A stretch of 64,000 nt of DNA from assembly GCF_004345735.1 (NCBI RefSeq), contig NZ_SLXL01000006.1:1-64000 (forward strand), in the 5' to 3' direction. Below the pieces are notes generated by a model. The model was not told the DNA's origin, ran no database searches, and saw nothing but the letters and a program-made list of their open reading frames with translations. Source of the stretch: Rhodovulum adriaticum. GTDB taxonomy: Bacteria; Pseudomonadota; Alphaproteobacteria; Rhodobacterales; Rhodobacteraceae. This document shows positions 53,267 through 62,869 of this stretch, in pieces. The position numbers and the translations under genes were made by a program. How positions within the stretch are numbered: the first letter of the stretch is position 1; each line of letters starts with the position of its first letter.

Positions 53267-54922
53267 ATGCGAATTTGCTTCATCCATCCCAACTACCGCT
53301 CTGGCGGGGCCGAGATTGCCGGCACCTGGCCGCCGGCTTGGGTTGCCTACCTGACCGGCGCGCTGCGCCAGGCCGGCTATGAGGACATCACCTTCATCGA
53401 CGCGATGACGGACAACCTGTCCGAGGACGATCTGCGCAAGCAGCTCAAGGCGCTGCAACCCGATGTCGTGGCCTCGACCTCGATCACGCCGTCGATCTAC
53501 GCCGCCGAACGCCTGCTGGAGATCGCCAAGGAAGAGGTGCCGAACGCGGTGCGCGTCCTGGGCGGCATCCACGCCACCTTTATGTTCAAGCAGGTGCTGA
53601 GCGAGGCCCCCTGGGTCGACGTGATCTGCCGCGGCGAAGGCGAAGAGATCATCGTCGAGCTGATGGACGCGATCCGCGACGGCAAATGGCCGGAAAACCG
53701 CCGCGACATCAAGGGCCTGGCCTTCCTGGATGGCGATGAAATCGTCGCCACCGCTGCCGCGCCCACCATCCGCGACATCGACAAGATCAAGCCCGACTGG
53801 GACATCCTTGAGTGGAAGAAGTATATCTACGAGCCGCTCAACTGCCGGGTCGCCATCCCCAACATGGCCCGCGGCTGTCCCTTCACCTGCTCGTTCTGCT
53901 CGCAGTGGAAATTCTGGCGCGACTACCGCATCCGCGACCCCAAGCTGGTGGTCGACGAGATCGAGGAACTGGTCGAGAAGCACGATGTCGGCTTCTTCAT
54001 CCTTGCGGACGAGGAACCGACCATCAACCGCAAGAAGTTCATCGCCTTCTGTCAGGAACTGATCGACCGCGACCTGCCGAAAAAGGTCAAATGGGGTATC
54101 AACACCCGCGTGACCGACATCCTGCGCGACGAAGAGTTGCTACCCTTCTATCGCAAGGCGGGGCTTGTCCACATCAGTCTGGGCACCGAGGCCGCGGCGC
54201 AGCTGAAGCTGGACCAGTTCAACAAGGAAACCCGCGTCGACGACAACAAGCGCGCGATCCAGCTGCTGCGCGACGCCGATATCCTGACCGAGGCGCAGTT
54301 CATCGTGGGTCTGGACAACGAAACCCCCGAAACGCTGGAAGAAACCTTCCAGCTGTGCTGGGACTGGCAGCCTGACCTGGCAAACTGGGCCATGTACACG
54401 CCCTGGCCGTTCACGCCGCTCTTCGAAGAGCTGCACAACAAGGTCGAGGTGTTCGACTACAGCCGCTACAACTTCGTGAACCCGATCATGAAGCCCGAGG
54501 CGATGGACCGCGCCGAGTTGCTGGACCGCGTAATGCACAACTATCGCCGGTTCTACATGCGCAAGGCGTTCTTCCACTACCCCTGGCGCGGCACCGGGTT
54601 CCGCCGCCGGTATCTGCTGGGCTGCCTCAAGGCGTTCCTCAAGGCCGGTGTCGGCCGGACCTTCTACGATCTGGGCAAGAACAACTACTGGGGCCCGCAG
54701 TCCAAGGACAAGGTCAAGTTCGACTTCGACATGGACCGCAAACCCGCTCAGGCCGTGATCGAGGACTGGGAATCCGCAGCCGACCGCGCCGCACAGGCCA
54801 AGGCCAAGCGGCAGTCGAAGGACAACAGCTTCAAGATGCCGCCTGAAGAGGCCGCTGGCAAACAGGCGGCCGCCGCAGCGCGCGTCTGCGGCGGGGGCGA
54901 CCAACAGATGGAAGACGCCTGA
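53267..54922 (+). CDS. bchE: Anaerobic Mg-protoporphyrin IX monomethyl ester cyclase
   Basis: The 551-residue radical SAM enzyme forms the fifth ring of bacteriochlorophyll without oxygen. The N-terminal half is a cobalamin-binding region ([50 protein letters not shown]). The radical SAM cluster site is [20 protein letters not shown] (Cys204, Cys208, Cys211). Long stretches such as [17 protein letters not shown] and [16 protein letters not shown] agree closely with Rhodobacter BchE as I remember it. The C-terminus has an extra charged tail. GGGGAG precedes the ATG. bchJ starts in its stop codon. It lies apart from any other pigment gene in the window. Confidence 0.93.
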   Translation: MRICFIHPNYRSGGAEIAGTWPPAWVAYLTGALRQAGYEDITFIDAMTDNLSEDDLRKQLKALQPDVVASTSITPSIYAAERLLEIAKEEVPNAVRVLGGIHATFMFKQVLSEAPWVDVICRGEGEEIIVELMDAIRDGKWPENRRDIKGLAFLDGDEIVATAAAPTIRDIDKIKPDWDILEWKKYIYEPLNCRVAIPNMARGCPFTCSFCSQWKFWRDYRIRDPKLVVDEIEELVEKHDVGFFILADEEPTINRKKFIAFCQELIDRDLPKKVKWGINTRVTDILRDEELLPFYRKAGLVHISLGTEAAAQLKLDQFNKETRVDDNKRAIQLLRDADILTEAQFIVGLDNETPETLEETFQLCWDWQPDLANWAMYTPWPFTPLFEELHNKVEVFDYSRYNFVNPIMKPEAMDRAELLDRVMHNYRRFYMRKAFFHYPWRGTGFRRRYLLGCLKAFLKAGVGRTFYDLGKNNYWGPQSKDKVKFDFDMDRKPAQAVIEDWESAADRAAQAKAKRQSKDNSFKMPPEEAAGKQAAAAARVCGGGDQQMEDA

Positions 54923-55518
54923 TGAAAGACACCCAATCCGGCCAGTCGGGCCGGATCGGACCGAATGCCGTTCTCCAGCTTCTCCCTGTGCTGGAGGCGG
55001 CAGGTGGGGCTGCGCTGCGCGACGAGCTGTTGCAGGCGGCGGGATTGAACGAACCCCCGTCGGACACCGGCCTTATGGACGAGGGACCGGCCGCCGCCAT
55101 GCACCGCGCACTGCGCGCCCGCCTACCCGGCCGCGCGCCCGACCTTTTGCGAGAGGCGGGTGCGCGGACCGGGGACTATATCCTGGCCCACCGCATCCCC
55201 GGCCCGGCGCAAAAGGTGCTGAAACTGCTGCCCCCCGCCCTGGCCGCGCCCGTGCTGGCCAAGGCGATCGAAAAGAACAGTTGGACCTTTGCCGGGTCCG
55301 GTGAATTCCGCGTCATCTCTACCCGCCCGCTGGTGTTCGAGTTGACAGACAACCCCCTGATCCGGGGCGAAAGCGCACCGCACCCGATTTGCGGCTGGCA
55401 CGAGGCAGTGTTCGACACGCTGTTCCAGACGCTGGTGGACAAGCGGTTGCGCACCCGCGAAACCAAATGCACGGCCAGCGGCAGTGGCGTCTGCCGGTTC
55501 GAGATCACGCGCGACTGA
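54922..55518 (+). CDS. bchJ: BchJ, V4R-domain bacteriochlorophyll biosynthesis protein
   Basis: A 198-residue protein of the 4-vinyl-reductase (V4R) family. The opening IGPNAVLQLLPVLEAAGG and the closing TKCTASGSGVCRFEITRD are BchJ-like; the Cys residues and GWHEAVFDTLFQTLV fit the domain. BchJ was first named a divinyl reductase; later work suggests a helper or substrate-carrier role in the pathway. It overlaps the bchE stop by one base (TGATG), so the two are translated together. The stop is six bases from the convergent cfa stop. Confidence 0.9.
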   Translation: MKDTQSGQSGRIGPNAVLQLLPVLEAAGGAALRDELLQAAGLNEPPSDTGLMDEGPAAAMHRALRARLPGRAPDLLREAGARTGDYILAHRIPGPAQKVLKLLPPALAAPVLAKAIEKNSWTFAGSGEFRVISTRPLVFELTDNPLIRGESAPHPICGWHEAVFDTLFQTLVDKRLRTRETKCTASGSGVCRFEITRD

Positions 55519-55524
55519 TCCCGT

Positions 55525-56751
55525 CTATTGCGCGGCGACCGGTCCGGTGGCCGATAGCCGGGCGATGTAGTCGCGGGTCAGCGGCACCGCATCGGCCCGC
55601 CGCGCAAGCTGCACCTGAAAAACGCCCTGCCGGTCCACCTCGAACGTGGCCTGGCAGGCGGTCAGGTAATACCGCCACATGCGGATGAACCGTTCGTCAT
55701 GGGTGGCGCGTACCGCGTCCAGCTCCGCCTCGAACCGTTTCAGCCATTCGGCCAGGGTGCGCGCATAATGCAGTCGCCAGACCTCCAGGTCGGTCAGCCA
55801 CAGCCCGGACCGTTCGACCGGCCCCGCCACCTCGGCCAGCGAGGGCACGTAGCCCCCCGGAAAGATGTAGCGCGTCAGCCAGCCCGAGGGGCGGTGAGGC
55901 CGATCCACCCGCCCGATGGTATGGATCAGCGCCACGCCGTCAGGCGTCAGCAGGTCGCGCAGCTTGCCGAAATAGGTCTGATATTGCGGCAGGCCGACAT
56001 GCTCGAACATGCCGATGCTGACGATCCGGTCATACGGGCCGGTCAGCTTGCGGTAATCCATCAGCCGCAGGTCCACCCGGTCCGACAGCCCGGCCTGGGC
56101 CACACGCGCGCGGCCCAGTTCCAACTGGTTGGCCGACAGCGTTACGGCCGTAACCCGCACCCCGTAATCGCGCGCCAGCGTGATCGCCATGCCGCCCCAG
56201 CCGCAGCCGATATCCAGAACATGCATATCCGGCTGCAACAGCAGCTTGGCCGCGATATGGGCCTTTTTCGCGGCCTGCGCCTGTTCCAGGGTCATGTCGG
56301 GCCGCGCAAAATAGGCGCAGCTATACTGCATGTCCGTATCCAGAAAGCGGCGATAAAGATCGTTGGACAGGTCGTAGTGATGGGCGACGTTCATGCGCGC
56401 CTTGCCCGGCGTGTTGCGCTGCACCCAGTCGCGCAGGGCAAAGCGTATCACGTCTGCCCCCCGCGCCCAGGCCGGCAAACCGCCCGCCTGCCGGTTGCGC
56501 AGCACCAGCGTCAGGAAATCGTGCAGCCGGTCGCCCCCGATGGTCAGGCGCCCATCCATATAGCCCTCGCCCAGGGCCATCTCTGGATCGCGCACCAATG
56601 CGCGCAGCAACGCCGTGTCGCGCAGGTGCAGGCACAGGGGGTCTGACGCGTCCCGACCGTAGCGCCGCATCGTGCCGTCGGGAAACGTGACCTCCAGGCA
56701 GCCCACCCGCACGAAACGGGCCAGCATCGCGTGAACCAGTCCCTGCCACAT
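55525..56751 (-). CDS. cfa: Cyclopropane-fatty-acyl-phospholipid synthase family protein
   Basis: A 408-residue SAM-dependent methyltransferase that adds methylene across double bonds of membrane lipids. The SAM site is [20 protein letters not shown], preceded by [18 protein letters not shown] and MQYSCAYF, and followed by [11 protein letters not shown] and [11 protein letters not shown], all typical of CFA synthases. The N-terminal domain is present. It is convergent with bchJ and divergent from aspS. Related alphaproteobacterial enzymes can do other lipid methylations, so the exact product is not certain. Confidence 0.88.
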   Translation of the reverse strand: MWQGLVHAMLARFVRVGCLEVTFPDGTMRRYGRDASDPLCLHLRDTALLRALVRDPEMALGEGYMDGRLTIGGDRLHDFLTLVLRNRQAGGLPAWARGADVIRFALRDWVQRNTPGKARMNVAHHYDLSNDLYRRFLDTDMQYSCAYFARPDMTLEQAQAAKKAHIAAKLLLQPDMHVLDIGCGWGGMAITLARDYGVRVTAVTLSANQLELGRARVAQAGLSDRVDLRLMDYRKLTGPYDRIVSIGMFEHVGLPQYQTYFGKLRDLLTPDGVALIHTIGRVDRPHRPSGWLTRYIFPGGYVPSLAEVAGPVERSGLWLTDLEVWRLHYARTLAEWLKRFEAELDAVRATHDERFIRMWRYYLTACQATFEVDRQGVFQVQLARRADAVPLTRDYIARLSATGPVAAQ

Positions 56752-56917
56752 CGCAAACCCCGCGTGGATTGCCGTGTTGCCTGACCTCGATCGCGTGACA
56801 TCCTATCCCAGAATCGGGATTCTCTCAAATCCGCCGCGCCCCCCTCCCTTGACACCGGGGGCCATCAAGGGTGTATCGGCGCGGACCGGACCCACCCAAG
56901 CGCCAGAGGATCGCCCG

Positions 56918-58696
56918 ATGCATGCCTACCGCAGCCACACCTGCGCCGATCTGAACAAATCCCATGTCGGTGACACCGTCCGCCTGTCGGGCTGGGTCCA
57001 CCGCGTGCGCGACCATGGCGGCATCCTGTTCATCGACCTGCGCGACCATTACGGTATGACGCAGGTTCTGGCCGACCCCGACAGCCCCGCCTTTGCCGAG
57101 GTTGAAAAGGTGCGTTCGGAATGGTGCATCCGCATCGACGGCGAGGTGAAGGCCCGCGATGAAAGCCTGATCAACCCCAAGCTGCCCACCGGCGAGATCG
57201 AGGTTTTCATTCGCGAGATCGAGGTTCTGGGCGCGGCCGAGGAACTGCCTCTGATGGTCTTCGGCGACCAGGAATACCCCGAGGAAACCCGCCTGCGCTA
57301 TCGCTACCTGGACCTGCGCCGCGAGGTGATGCAGGACAACATGAAACTGCGTTCCGACGTGGTGGCCAGCATCCGCCGGCGCATGTGGGACAAGGGGTTC
57401 CGCGAATACCAGACGCCGATCATCACCGCCTCCAGCCCCGAGGGCGCGCGCGATTTTCTGGTGCCCTCGCGCCTGCATCCGGGCCGGTTCTATGCGCTGC
57501 CGCAGGCGCCGCAGATCTTCAAGCAGCTTATCATGGTGTCGGGCTTTGACCGCTACTTCCAGATCGCGCCCTGTTTCCGCGACGAAGACCCCCGCGCCGA
57601 CCGCAGCCCCACCGATTTCTACCAGCTCGACATGGAGATGAGCTTTGCCGAGCAGCAGGACGTGTTCGACACGATCCAGCCGGTGATTGAGGGTGTGTTC
57701 GAGGAATTCGGCGGCGGCCACACGGTGGACAAACACTGGCCGCAGATCAAATACGCCGACGCGATGAAATGGTATGGCACCGACAAGCCCGACCTGCGCA
57801 ACCCGATCAAGATGCAGGACGTATCCGACCATTTCCGCGGCAGCGGTTTCGCGATCTTTGCCAAGCTGCTGGAACAGGACGGCACCGAAATCCGCGCCAT
57901 CCCCGCGCCCGGCGGCGGCTCGCGCAAGTTCTGCGACCGGATGAACAGCTACGCCCAGAAAGAGGGCCTGCCGGGGATGGGCTACATTTTCTGGCGCGAG
58001 GGCGAAAACGGGGTCGAGGCCGCCGGGCCGCTGGCGAAAAACATCGGCCCCGAACGGACCGAGGCGATCCGCCAGCAACTGGGGCTGGGCAAGGGCGACG
58101 CCGCCTTCTTCCTCGGCGGCAAACCCGCCGCGTTCGAGGCCGTGGCAGGCCGCGCCCGCAATGTCATCGGCGAAGAACTGAACCTCACCGACAAAACACG
58201 CTTTGCCTTCTGCTGGATCGTCGATTTCCCGATGTACGAACGCGACGAGGAAACCGGCGAGATCGACTTCAGCCATAACCCGTTCTCCATGCCCCAGGGC
58301 GGCATGGACGCGCTGGAGGGCGACCCGCTGCAGGTGCTGGGCTGGCAATACGACCTGGCGTGCAACGGCTATGAACTGATCTCGGGCGCGATCCGGAACC
58401 ACCGGCTGGACACGATGTTCAAGGCGTTCAGCCTGGCGGGCTATACCGAGGAGGAGGTGCGCAATCGCTTCCCCAGCCTGGTCAACGCCTTCCGCTTTGG
58501 CGCGCCGCCCCACGGCGGCTGTGCGGCGGGGATCGACCGGATCGTGATGCTGCTGGCCGACCAGCAGAACATCCGCGAGGTCATCATGTTCCCGATGAAC
58601 CAGCGTGCCGAGGATCTGATGATGGGCGCCCCCACCCTGCCCACGAACGAGCAGCTGCGCGAACTGCGCCTGCGCGTGATCCCCGAAGAGGACTAA
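56918..58696 (+). CDS. aspS: Aspartyl-tRNA synthetase
   Basis: This 592-residue class II synthetase charges tRNA with aspartate. The N-terminal anticodon-binding OB fold ([40 protein letters not shown]) is followed by motif 2 ([20 protein letters not shown]), the bacterial GAD insertion and motif 3 ([20 protein letters not shown]). The family as a whole can be Asp- or Asx-charging, and the length suits either. The ATG at 56918 begins the conserved N-terminus; the open frame extends to 56774 without family sequence. Confidence 0.95.
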   Translation: MHAYRSHTCADLNKSHVGDTVRLSGWVHRVRDHGGILFIDLRDHYGMTQVLADPDSPAFAEVEKVRSEWCIRIDGEVKARDESLINPKLPTGEIEVFIREIEVLGAAEELPLMVFGDQEYPEETRLRYRYLDLRREVMQDNMKLRSDVVASIRRRMWDKGFREYQTPIITASSPEGARDFLVPSRLHPGRFYALPQAPQIFKQLIMVSGFDRYFQIAPCFRDEDPRADRSPTDFYQLDMEMSFAEQQDVFDTIQPVIEGVFEEFGGGHTVDKHWPQIKYADAMKWYGTDKPDLRNPIKMQDVSDHFRGSGFAIFAKLLEQDGTEIRAIPAPGGGSRKFCDRMNSYAQKEGLPGMGYIFWREGENGVEAAGPLAKNIGPERTEAIRQQLGLGKGDAAFFLGGKPAAFEAVAGRARNVIGEELNLTDKTRFAFCWIVDFPMYERDEETGEIDFSHNPFSMPQGGMDALEGDPLQVLGWQYDLACNGYELISGAIRNHRLDTMFKAFSLAGYTEEEVRNRFPSLVNAFRFGAPPHGGCAAGIDRIVMLLADQQNIREVIMFPMNQRAEDLMMGAPTLPTNEQLRELRLRVIPEED

Positions 58697-58730
58697 GGGG
58701 TCGGGCACCCCGCGCCCACCCATTCCGCAC

Positions 58731-58756
58731 AAAAAAAGGCGGCCACAAGGGCCGCC
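58731..58756 (-). terminator. Rho-independent terminator of the 58793-59122 gene
   Basis: GGCGGCC and GGCCGCC pair fully around a five-base loop and are followed, on the minus strand, by seven T residues. It lies just after the small membrane-protein stop and also between it and the convergent aspS. Confidence 0.8.
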
Positions 58757-58792
58757 GAATTGTGCATCTTGAACTGAAAGAGGACGCGCGCC

Positions 58793-59122
58793 TTAGCGTC
58801 GGCGCATGCGCGGTTCGTCGGCGCGCACCGGGATCGGGGCCAGCGCCTCGGCCATGCGGGGCGCGACATAGGGGCGGCGGCGCCCGTGGTCGTCATCGTC
58901 GTCGCGGCCCATCGACATCACCGCGATGCCGAACTGCACGCCGGAAAAGACGATCCCGTTGAACATGAACAACAGCACGCCCGCCAACCAGCCCGACGGA
59001 CTGTGCGACACAAGGTGCCACAGGTTGGCCACGTTGAACGCGAACAGCAGCCCAACGAAAAGCGCGGACAGCGCAAAGCCGATCAGAGACTGACGGATGT
59101 AAAGGCGGACGAGTTTGGGCAT
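58793..59122 (-). CDS. Small two-helix membrane protein
   Basis: A 109-residue protein with two membrane segments (LIGFALSALFVGLLFAFNVA near 10-30 and WLAGVLLFMFNGIVFSGVQF near 42-62), then an acidic run (GRDDDDDHGRRR) and a basic Pro-rich tail ending RMRRR. I recognise no named family; similar small proteins are widespread in Rhodobacterales. The start at 59122 has AGAGGGAG upstream; the longer frame to 59230 adds non-family sequence. It has its own terminator. Confidence 0.75.
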   Translation of the reverse strand: MPKLVRLYIRQSLIGFALSALFVGLLFAFNVANLWHLVSHSPSGWLAGVLLFMFNGIVFSGVQFGIAVMSMGRDDDDDHGRRRPYVAPRMAEALAPIPVRADEPRMRRR

Positions 59123-59268
59123 CGGACAACTCCCTCTGGTCTGACTATTAGGTAGGCATCCTTGGAAGAATTCCAAGGGAAAACTGCGCCGATACTGACG
59201 GCTCTGGCCCCGGGGCGGGTTATCCGGCACTCTCGCGACGAATTTGACCCCTTGCCGGACCTTGCCCC

Positions 59269-59976
59269 ATGCTGCGCCTGCACGTCTTTGCCCCCGCCCT
59301 GGGCACCATCAGCCCCAGCCCGTTTTCCGTCAAATCGCTGTTGTTGCTGGAAATGAGCGGCCTGCCCCATGACCGCGTGGCGGGTAATCCGCGCAAGGCC
59401 CCGCTGGGCAAGCTGCCTGTGCTGGAGGATGACGGCCAGCTCATTCCCGATTCGCAGGCCATTCAACGCCACATCGCGGCCCATCACGGCTATGACCCGG
59501 ACGCTGACCTGACCCCAGACCAGCACGCCCAGGCGCTGATGCTGCGAATCACGCTGGAGGAATACCTTTACTGGGTGCTGGTGCGCACGCGCTGGATCGA
59601 CAACCCGGATGCGACGCGCGCGGCGTTTTTCGGGGGTGTGCCCGCCCCCCTGCGGCGCCCGATCTTTGCCATGGTCCGGCGCCAGATCGCGCAGGCGCTG
59701 CATGGCCAAGGGCTGGGCCGCCACGCCCCGGCGGAGTTGCGCACCATCACCGAAGAGGCACTGGATGCCGTCTGCACGGTGCTGGGGGACGGGCCCTTTG
59801 TCTTTGGCGCGCGGCCCTCGGGCGTGGATACCTGCCTGTTCGGGTTCCTGGAAAACGTCCTGGTCCCGCCGCTGGACACGCTGCTGAAGCAGGCCGTGCA
59901 GGCACGCGCGCCGCTGGTCGCCTATCACCAGCGCCTGCGCGCCGGGATCGCGGCCCCGCTGGTGCCTTCGGGCTAG
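59269..59976 (+). CDS. GST-fold protein, failed-axon-connections/metaxin-like
   Basis: A 235-residue cytosolic protein with a thioredoxin-like N-terminal domain (MLRLHVFAPALGTISPSPFS, APLGKLPVLEDDGQLIPDSQ with the cis-Pro before VLED, and IQRHIAAHHGYDPDADLT) and an all-alpha C-terminal domain (GDGPFVFGARPSGVDTCLFG). The TPDQHAQALMLRITLEEYLY stretch and the lack of a clear catalytic Ser/Cys suit the Fax-like GST subgroup. Substrate is unknown. Its stop overlaps the convergent nusB stop by four bases. Confidence 0.82.
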   Translation: MLRLHVFAPALGTISPSPFSVKSLLLLEMSGLPHDRVAGNPRKAPLGKLPVLEDDGQLIPDSQAIQRHIAAHHGYDPDADLTPDQHAQALMLRITLEEYLYWVLVRTRWIDNPDATRAAFFGGVPAPLRRPIFAMVRRQIAQALHGQGLGRHAPAELRTITEEALDAVCTVLGDGPFVFGARPSGVDTCLFGFLENVLVPPLDTLLKQAVQARAPLVAYHQRLRAGIAAPLVPSG

Positions 59977-60446
59977 AACGCCTCGGGCTTTGCCTCGCGC
60001 GCCATGTGGTCCAGCACGGCGTTAACGAATTTCGGCTCTCGCCCCTCGGGGAAGAACGCCTTGGCCACGTCCACGTATTCGGTGATGATGACCTTGGGCG
60101 GCGCATCGCCGCCGATCAGTTCGGCCCCGGCGGCCCGGAACAGCGCGCGCAGGGTCGGATCGATCCGGGCGATGGGCCATTTGGCGACCAGCGCGCGGTC
60201 GGTCATCTGGTCGATCTTGGCCTGCCGGTTCACGGCGGTGTCCAGCGTGGTGCGGAACAGGGTCACATCGCCCTCGGCCAGCGCATCGCCCTCGTCATAC
60301 CCAACGCCAAAGCGCCAATCCTCGAACTCGCGCTGGACGGTTTCCACGGTCTGGCCCGACTGTTCCATCTGGAACAGCGCCTGCACCGCATAAAGCCGCG
60401 CGGCGGCACGCATCTGCCGCTTGTCCTGTTTTCCGGGGGTGCTCAT
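59973..60446 (-). CDS. nusB: Transcription antitermination protein NusB
   Basis: A 157-residue RNA-binding protein that, with NusE (S10), supports rRNA antitermination. The N-terminus RAAARLYAVQALFQMEQSGQ and the closing APPKVIITEYVDVAKAFFPE, FVNAVLDHMAR are standard NusB. It is the last gene of the riboflavin operon and overlaps ribH by four bases; this order is common in alphaproteobacteria. Confidence 0.93.
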   Translation of the reverse strand: MSTPGKQDKRQMRAAARLYAVQALFQMEQSGQTVETVQREFEDWRFGVGYDEGDALAEGDVTLFRTTLDTAVNRQAKIDQMTDRALVAKWPIARIDPTLRALFRAAGAELIGGDAPPKVIITEYVDVAKAFFPEGREPKFVNAVLDHMAREAKPEAF

Positions 60447-60982
60447 GCGCGGTCCGTACCTTCGGCGATCTGGATCGTGCCCGCGGGCCGGAAGCCCACG
60501 CCGCGGGTTTCACCGCCCCAGCGGCGGGCCAGGGCGATCAGGTGCAGCGCCGCCGCAGCGGCCCCGCCCCCCTTGTCCATGTCGGCGGGATCGGCGCGGC
60601 AAACGGCCTGTTCGTGGTTTTCCACGGTCAGGATGCCGTTGCCGATCAGCGCGCCCTGCAACCCCAGCAACGTCAGCCCGCGCGAGCTGTCGTTGCAGAC
60701 GGTTTCGTAATGGGTGGTCTCGCCCCGGATCACGCAACCAAGCGCGACAAAGCCGTCATAGTTCGACATCCGATGCGCCAGCCCGATGGCGGTGGGCAGT
60801 TCCAGCGCGCCGGGCACCTCGATCAGGTCATGGGTGACGCCAGCGGCCTCAAGTTTGGCCTGGGCGCCCGCGATCAGCATGTCGGCGATGTCGCGGTAGA
60901 AGGGCGCCACCGCGATCAGCAGCTTCACCGGCTTGTCGAATTCCGGCAGCGCGAGGATATGATGGGGGTCCTGGTCGGCCAT
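60443..60982 (-). CDS. ribH: 6,7-dimethyl-8-ribityllumazine synthase
   Basis: A 179-residue enzyme that condenses the ribityl-pyrimidinedione with dihydroxybutanone phosphate, the last-but-one step to riboflavin. Signature parts are VAPFYRDIADMLIAGAQAKL, VPGALELPTAIGLA, GCVIRGETTHYETVCNDSSR and GNGILTVENHEQA, with the catalytic His in THYE. It starts three bases after the ribB stop. Confidence 0.94.
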   Translation of the reverse strand: MADQDPHHILALPEFDKPVKLLIAVAPFYRDIADMLIAGAQAKLEAAGVTHDLIEVPGALELPTAIGLAHRMSNYDGFVALGCVIRGETTHYETVCNDSSRGLTLLGLQGALIGNGILTVENHEQAVCRADPADMDKGGGAAAAALHLIALARRWGGETRGVGFRPAGTIQIAEGTDRA

Positions 60983-60985
60983 GGT

Positions 60986-62086
60986 TCAGCCCTTTCCGTC
61001 GATCTTGCGGGTGCCCTCGATGGACAGCCCGTAGGCCTCCAGGCCCACGACCTTGGGCAGGGGCGAATTGGTAAGCAGCACCAGCTTGTGCAGGCCCAGG
61101 GCGGCCAGGATCTGTGCGCCCAGCCCGTATTGCCGCAGCGTCTGGGGCGAGGCGGCGCCATCCTGGACCAGCTTCATCGTGGTGTCGCGCAGCAGGACCA
61201 CCGCGCCGCGCCCTTCCTGGGCGATGATTTCCATCGCACGGGCCAGTTCGCCCGGTGCATGCGGGCCAAGGCCCAGCACATCCTGCAGCGGGTCCAGCGC
61301 GTGCATCCGCACCAGAACCGGCTCGGGCGTGGAAATGTCGCCCTTGGTCAGCACGACATGTTCCGCCCCCTGGGTTTCATCGGTGTAGACCCGCATCAGC
61401 CAGTCACCGCCAAAGGCCGAGGTCACAGGCTTGACAGCTGCCTCGTTCACCAGGTTGTCGTGGCGGCGGCGATACCCGATCAGGTCGGAAATCGTGCCGA
61501 TCTTCAGCCCGTGCCGCTGGGCAAAGGCCACAAGGTCGGGCAGCCGCGCCATGGTGCCGTCCTCGTTCATGATCTCGCAGATCACGCCCGAGGGGTTCAG
61601 CCCCGCCAGACGCGCAACATCGACCGCAGCCTCGGTATGGCCGGCACGCACCAGCACGCCGCCATCGCGGGCGCGCAGCGGGAAGATGTGGCCCGGCGTG
61701 GCGATGTCAGACGGCCCCTTGCCGCTGTCGATGGCCACGGCCACGGTGCGTGCCCGGTCATGGGCGGAAATGCCCGTGGTCACGCCCTCGCGCGCCTCGA
61801 TTGAAATCGTAAAGGCGGTTTCGTGGCGGCTGGAATTCTGCGACGCCATCAGCGGCAGCCCCAGGGCATCCACCCGTTCGCCGGGCAGGGACAGACAGAT
61901 CAGCCCGCGCCCGTAGGTCGCCATGAAATTGATCGCCTCGGGGGTGGCCATCTGGGCGGGGATCACCAGGTCGCCCTCGTTTTCCCGGTCCTCGTGATCG
62001 ACAAGGATGAACATGCGCCCGTTGCGGGCGTCCTCGATGATCTCCTCGATCGAGGAAATGGCGTCCTTGAAGTCGTTTTCGCTCAT
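60986..62086 (-). CDS. ribB: DHBP synthase fused to a degenerate GTP-cyclohydrolase-II-like domain
   Basis: A 366-residue RibBA-type protein. The first 205 residues are a complete dihydroxybutanone-phosphate synthase (DHEDRENEGDLVIPAQMATP, SAHDRARTVAVAIDSGKGPS, RAGHTEAAVDVARLAGL). The second half has the GCHII fold (VLLRDTTMKLVQDG, LRQYGLGAQILAALGLHKLV) but lacks the zinc-binding Cys set: where GCHII proteins have H-S-E-C-L-T-G-D and C-D-C-G there is MHALDPLQDVLGLGPHAP, without a single Cys. So it should supply only the four-carbon unit. It overlaps ribE by four bases. Confidence 0.9.
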   Translation of the reverse strand: MSENDFKDAISSIEEIIEDARNGRMFILVDHEDRENEGDLVIPAQMATPEAINFMATYGRGLICLSLPGERVDALGLPLMASQNSSRHETAFTISIEAREGVTTGISAHDRARTVAVAIDSGKGPSDIATPGHIFPLRARDGGVLVRAGHTEAAVDVARLAGLNPSGVICEIMNEDGTMARLPDLVAFAQRHGLKIGTISDLIGYRRRHDNLVNEAAVKPVTSAFGGDWLMRVYTDETQGAEHVVLTKGDISTPEPVLVRMHALDPLQDVLGLGPHAPGELARAMEIIAQEGRGAVVLLRDTTMKLVQDGAASPQTLRQYGLGAQILAALGLHKLVLLTNSPLPKVVGLEAYGLSIEGTRKIDGKG

Positions 62087-62688
62087 GCCGCGTTCCAGTC
62101 CTGCAGGCGCGCGACATAGCGGGCCAGCGTGTCGATCTCAAGGTTGACCTTGTCGCCGACGGCCACGCCGCCAAAGGTCGTGGCCTCTTTGGTGTGGGGG
62201 ATGAAGTTGACGCCGAAAGAGGGGCCCTCGACCTCGTTCACGGTCAGCGACACGCCGTTCAGCGCGACGGACCCCTTGGGCGCGATGAACTTGGCCAGCG
62301 CGTCCGGCGCGCAAAAGGTGATGCGCGTGCTGTCGCCCTCTTCGCGCATGGCGGTGATTTCTGCCACGCCGTCGACATGGCCCGACACGATATGGCCGCC
62401 CAGCTCGTCCCCGACCTTCAGGGCGCGTTCCAGATTGATTCGCGTGCCCTCGACCCAGGTGCCCAGCTTGGTCGCCGACACCGTTTCGCCCGAGATGGAA
62501 ACCTCGAACCAGGCGCCATCGGCATCGGTTCCGCGGTCGACCACGGTCAGGCAGACTCCGTCGCAGGCGATGGAGGCGCCGATATCGATGCTGTCGGCGG
62601 GATAACCGCAGCCGATGCGTGCGGTCAGGTCACCGCGCTGCGTCAGGGCACGGATCGTTCCGATATCGGTGATGATGCCGGTAAACAT
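62083..62688 (-). CDS. ribE: Riboflavin synthase, alpha chain
   Basis: A 201-residue enzyme that dismutates two lumazines to riboflavin. Two similar barrels are visible: MFTGIITDIGTIRALTQRGD with SIACDGVCLTVVDRG, and GHIVSGHVDGVAEITAMREE with VALNGVSLTVNEVEG, the classic duplicated pattern. It is the first gene of the ribE-ribB-ribH-nusB run visible here; ribD is not in the window. I see no FMN riboswitch in the 180-base gap before it. Confidence 0.94.
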   Translation of the reverse strand: MFTGIITDIGTIRALTQRGDLTARIGCGYPADSIDIGASIACDGVCLTVVDRGTDADGAWFEVSISGETVSATKLGTWVEGTRINLERALKVGDELGGHIVSGHVDGVAEITAMREEGDSTRITFCAPDALAKFIAPKGSVALNGVSLTVNEVEGPSFGVNFIPHTKEATTFGGVAVGDKVNLEIDTLARYVARLQDWNAA

Positions 62689-62869
62689 GGGCCGGTCTCC
62701 TTGGGCTTTGTCGCGCTTGACCTAGCCCCTGAGGCCCCCGAGAGCAAGCCGCAGACATGCCACAAAGCGGCCCTGACGCCCGCCACCTTGCTGTGGCAAA
62801 ACCGCCGCGTGCCCTGTGCCAGTGCGCAAGGGGCATTGCCTGCAAAAAGGATGGGCGCTTGATAAACGG

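Noticed and set aside
54140-54904. A 254-codon minus-strand frame inside bchE
   Set aside because: Antisense shadow of a highly conserved gene.
56825-58732. A 635-codon minus-strand frame opposite aspS
   Set aside because: aspS has complete class II motifs on the plus strand.
62689-62869. Possible FMN riboswitch before ribE
   Set aside because: The gap is short and I could not find the conserved RFN-element boxes or a plausible multi-stem fold.
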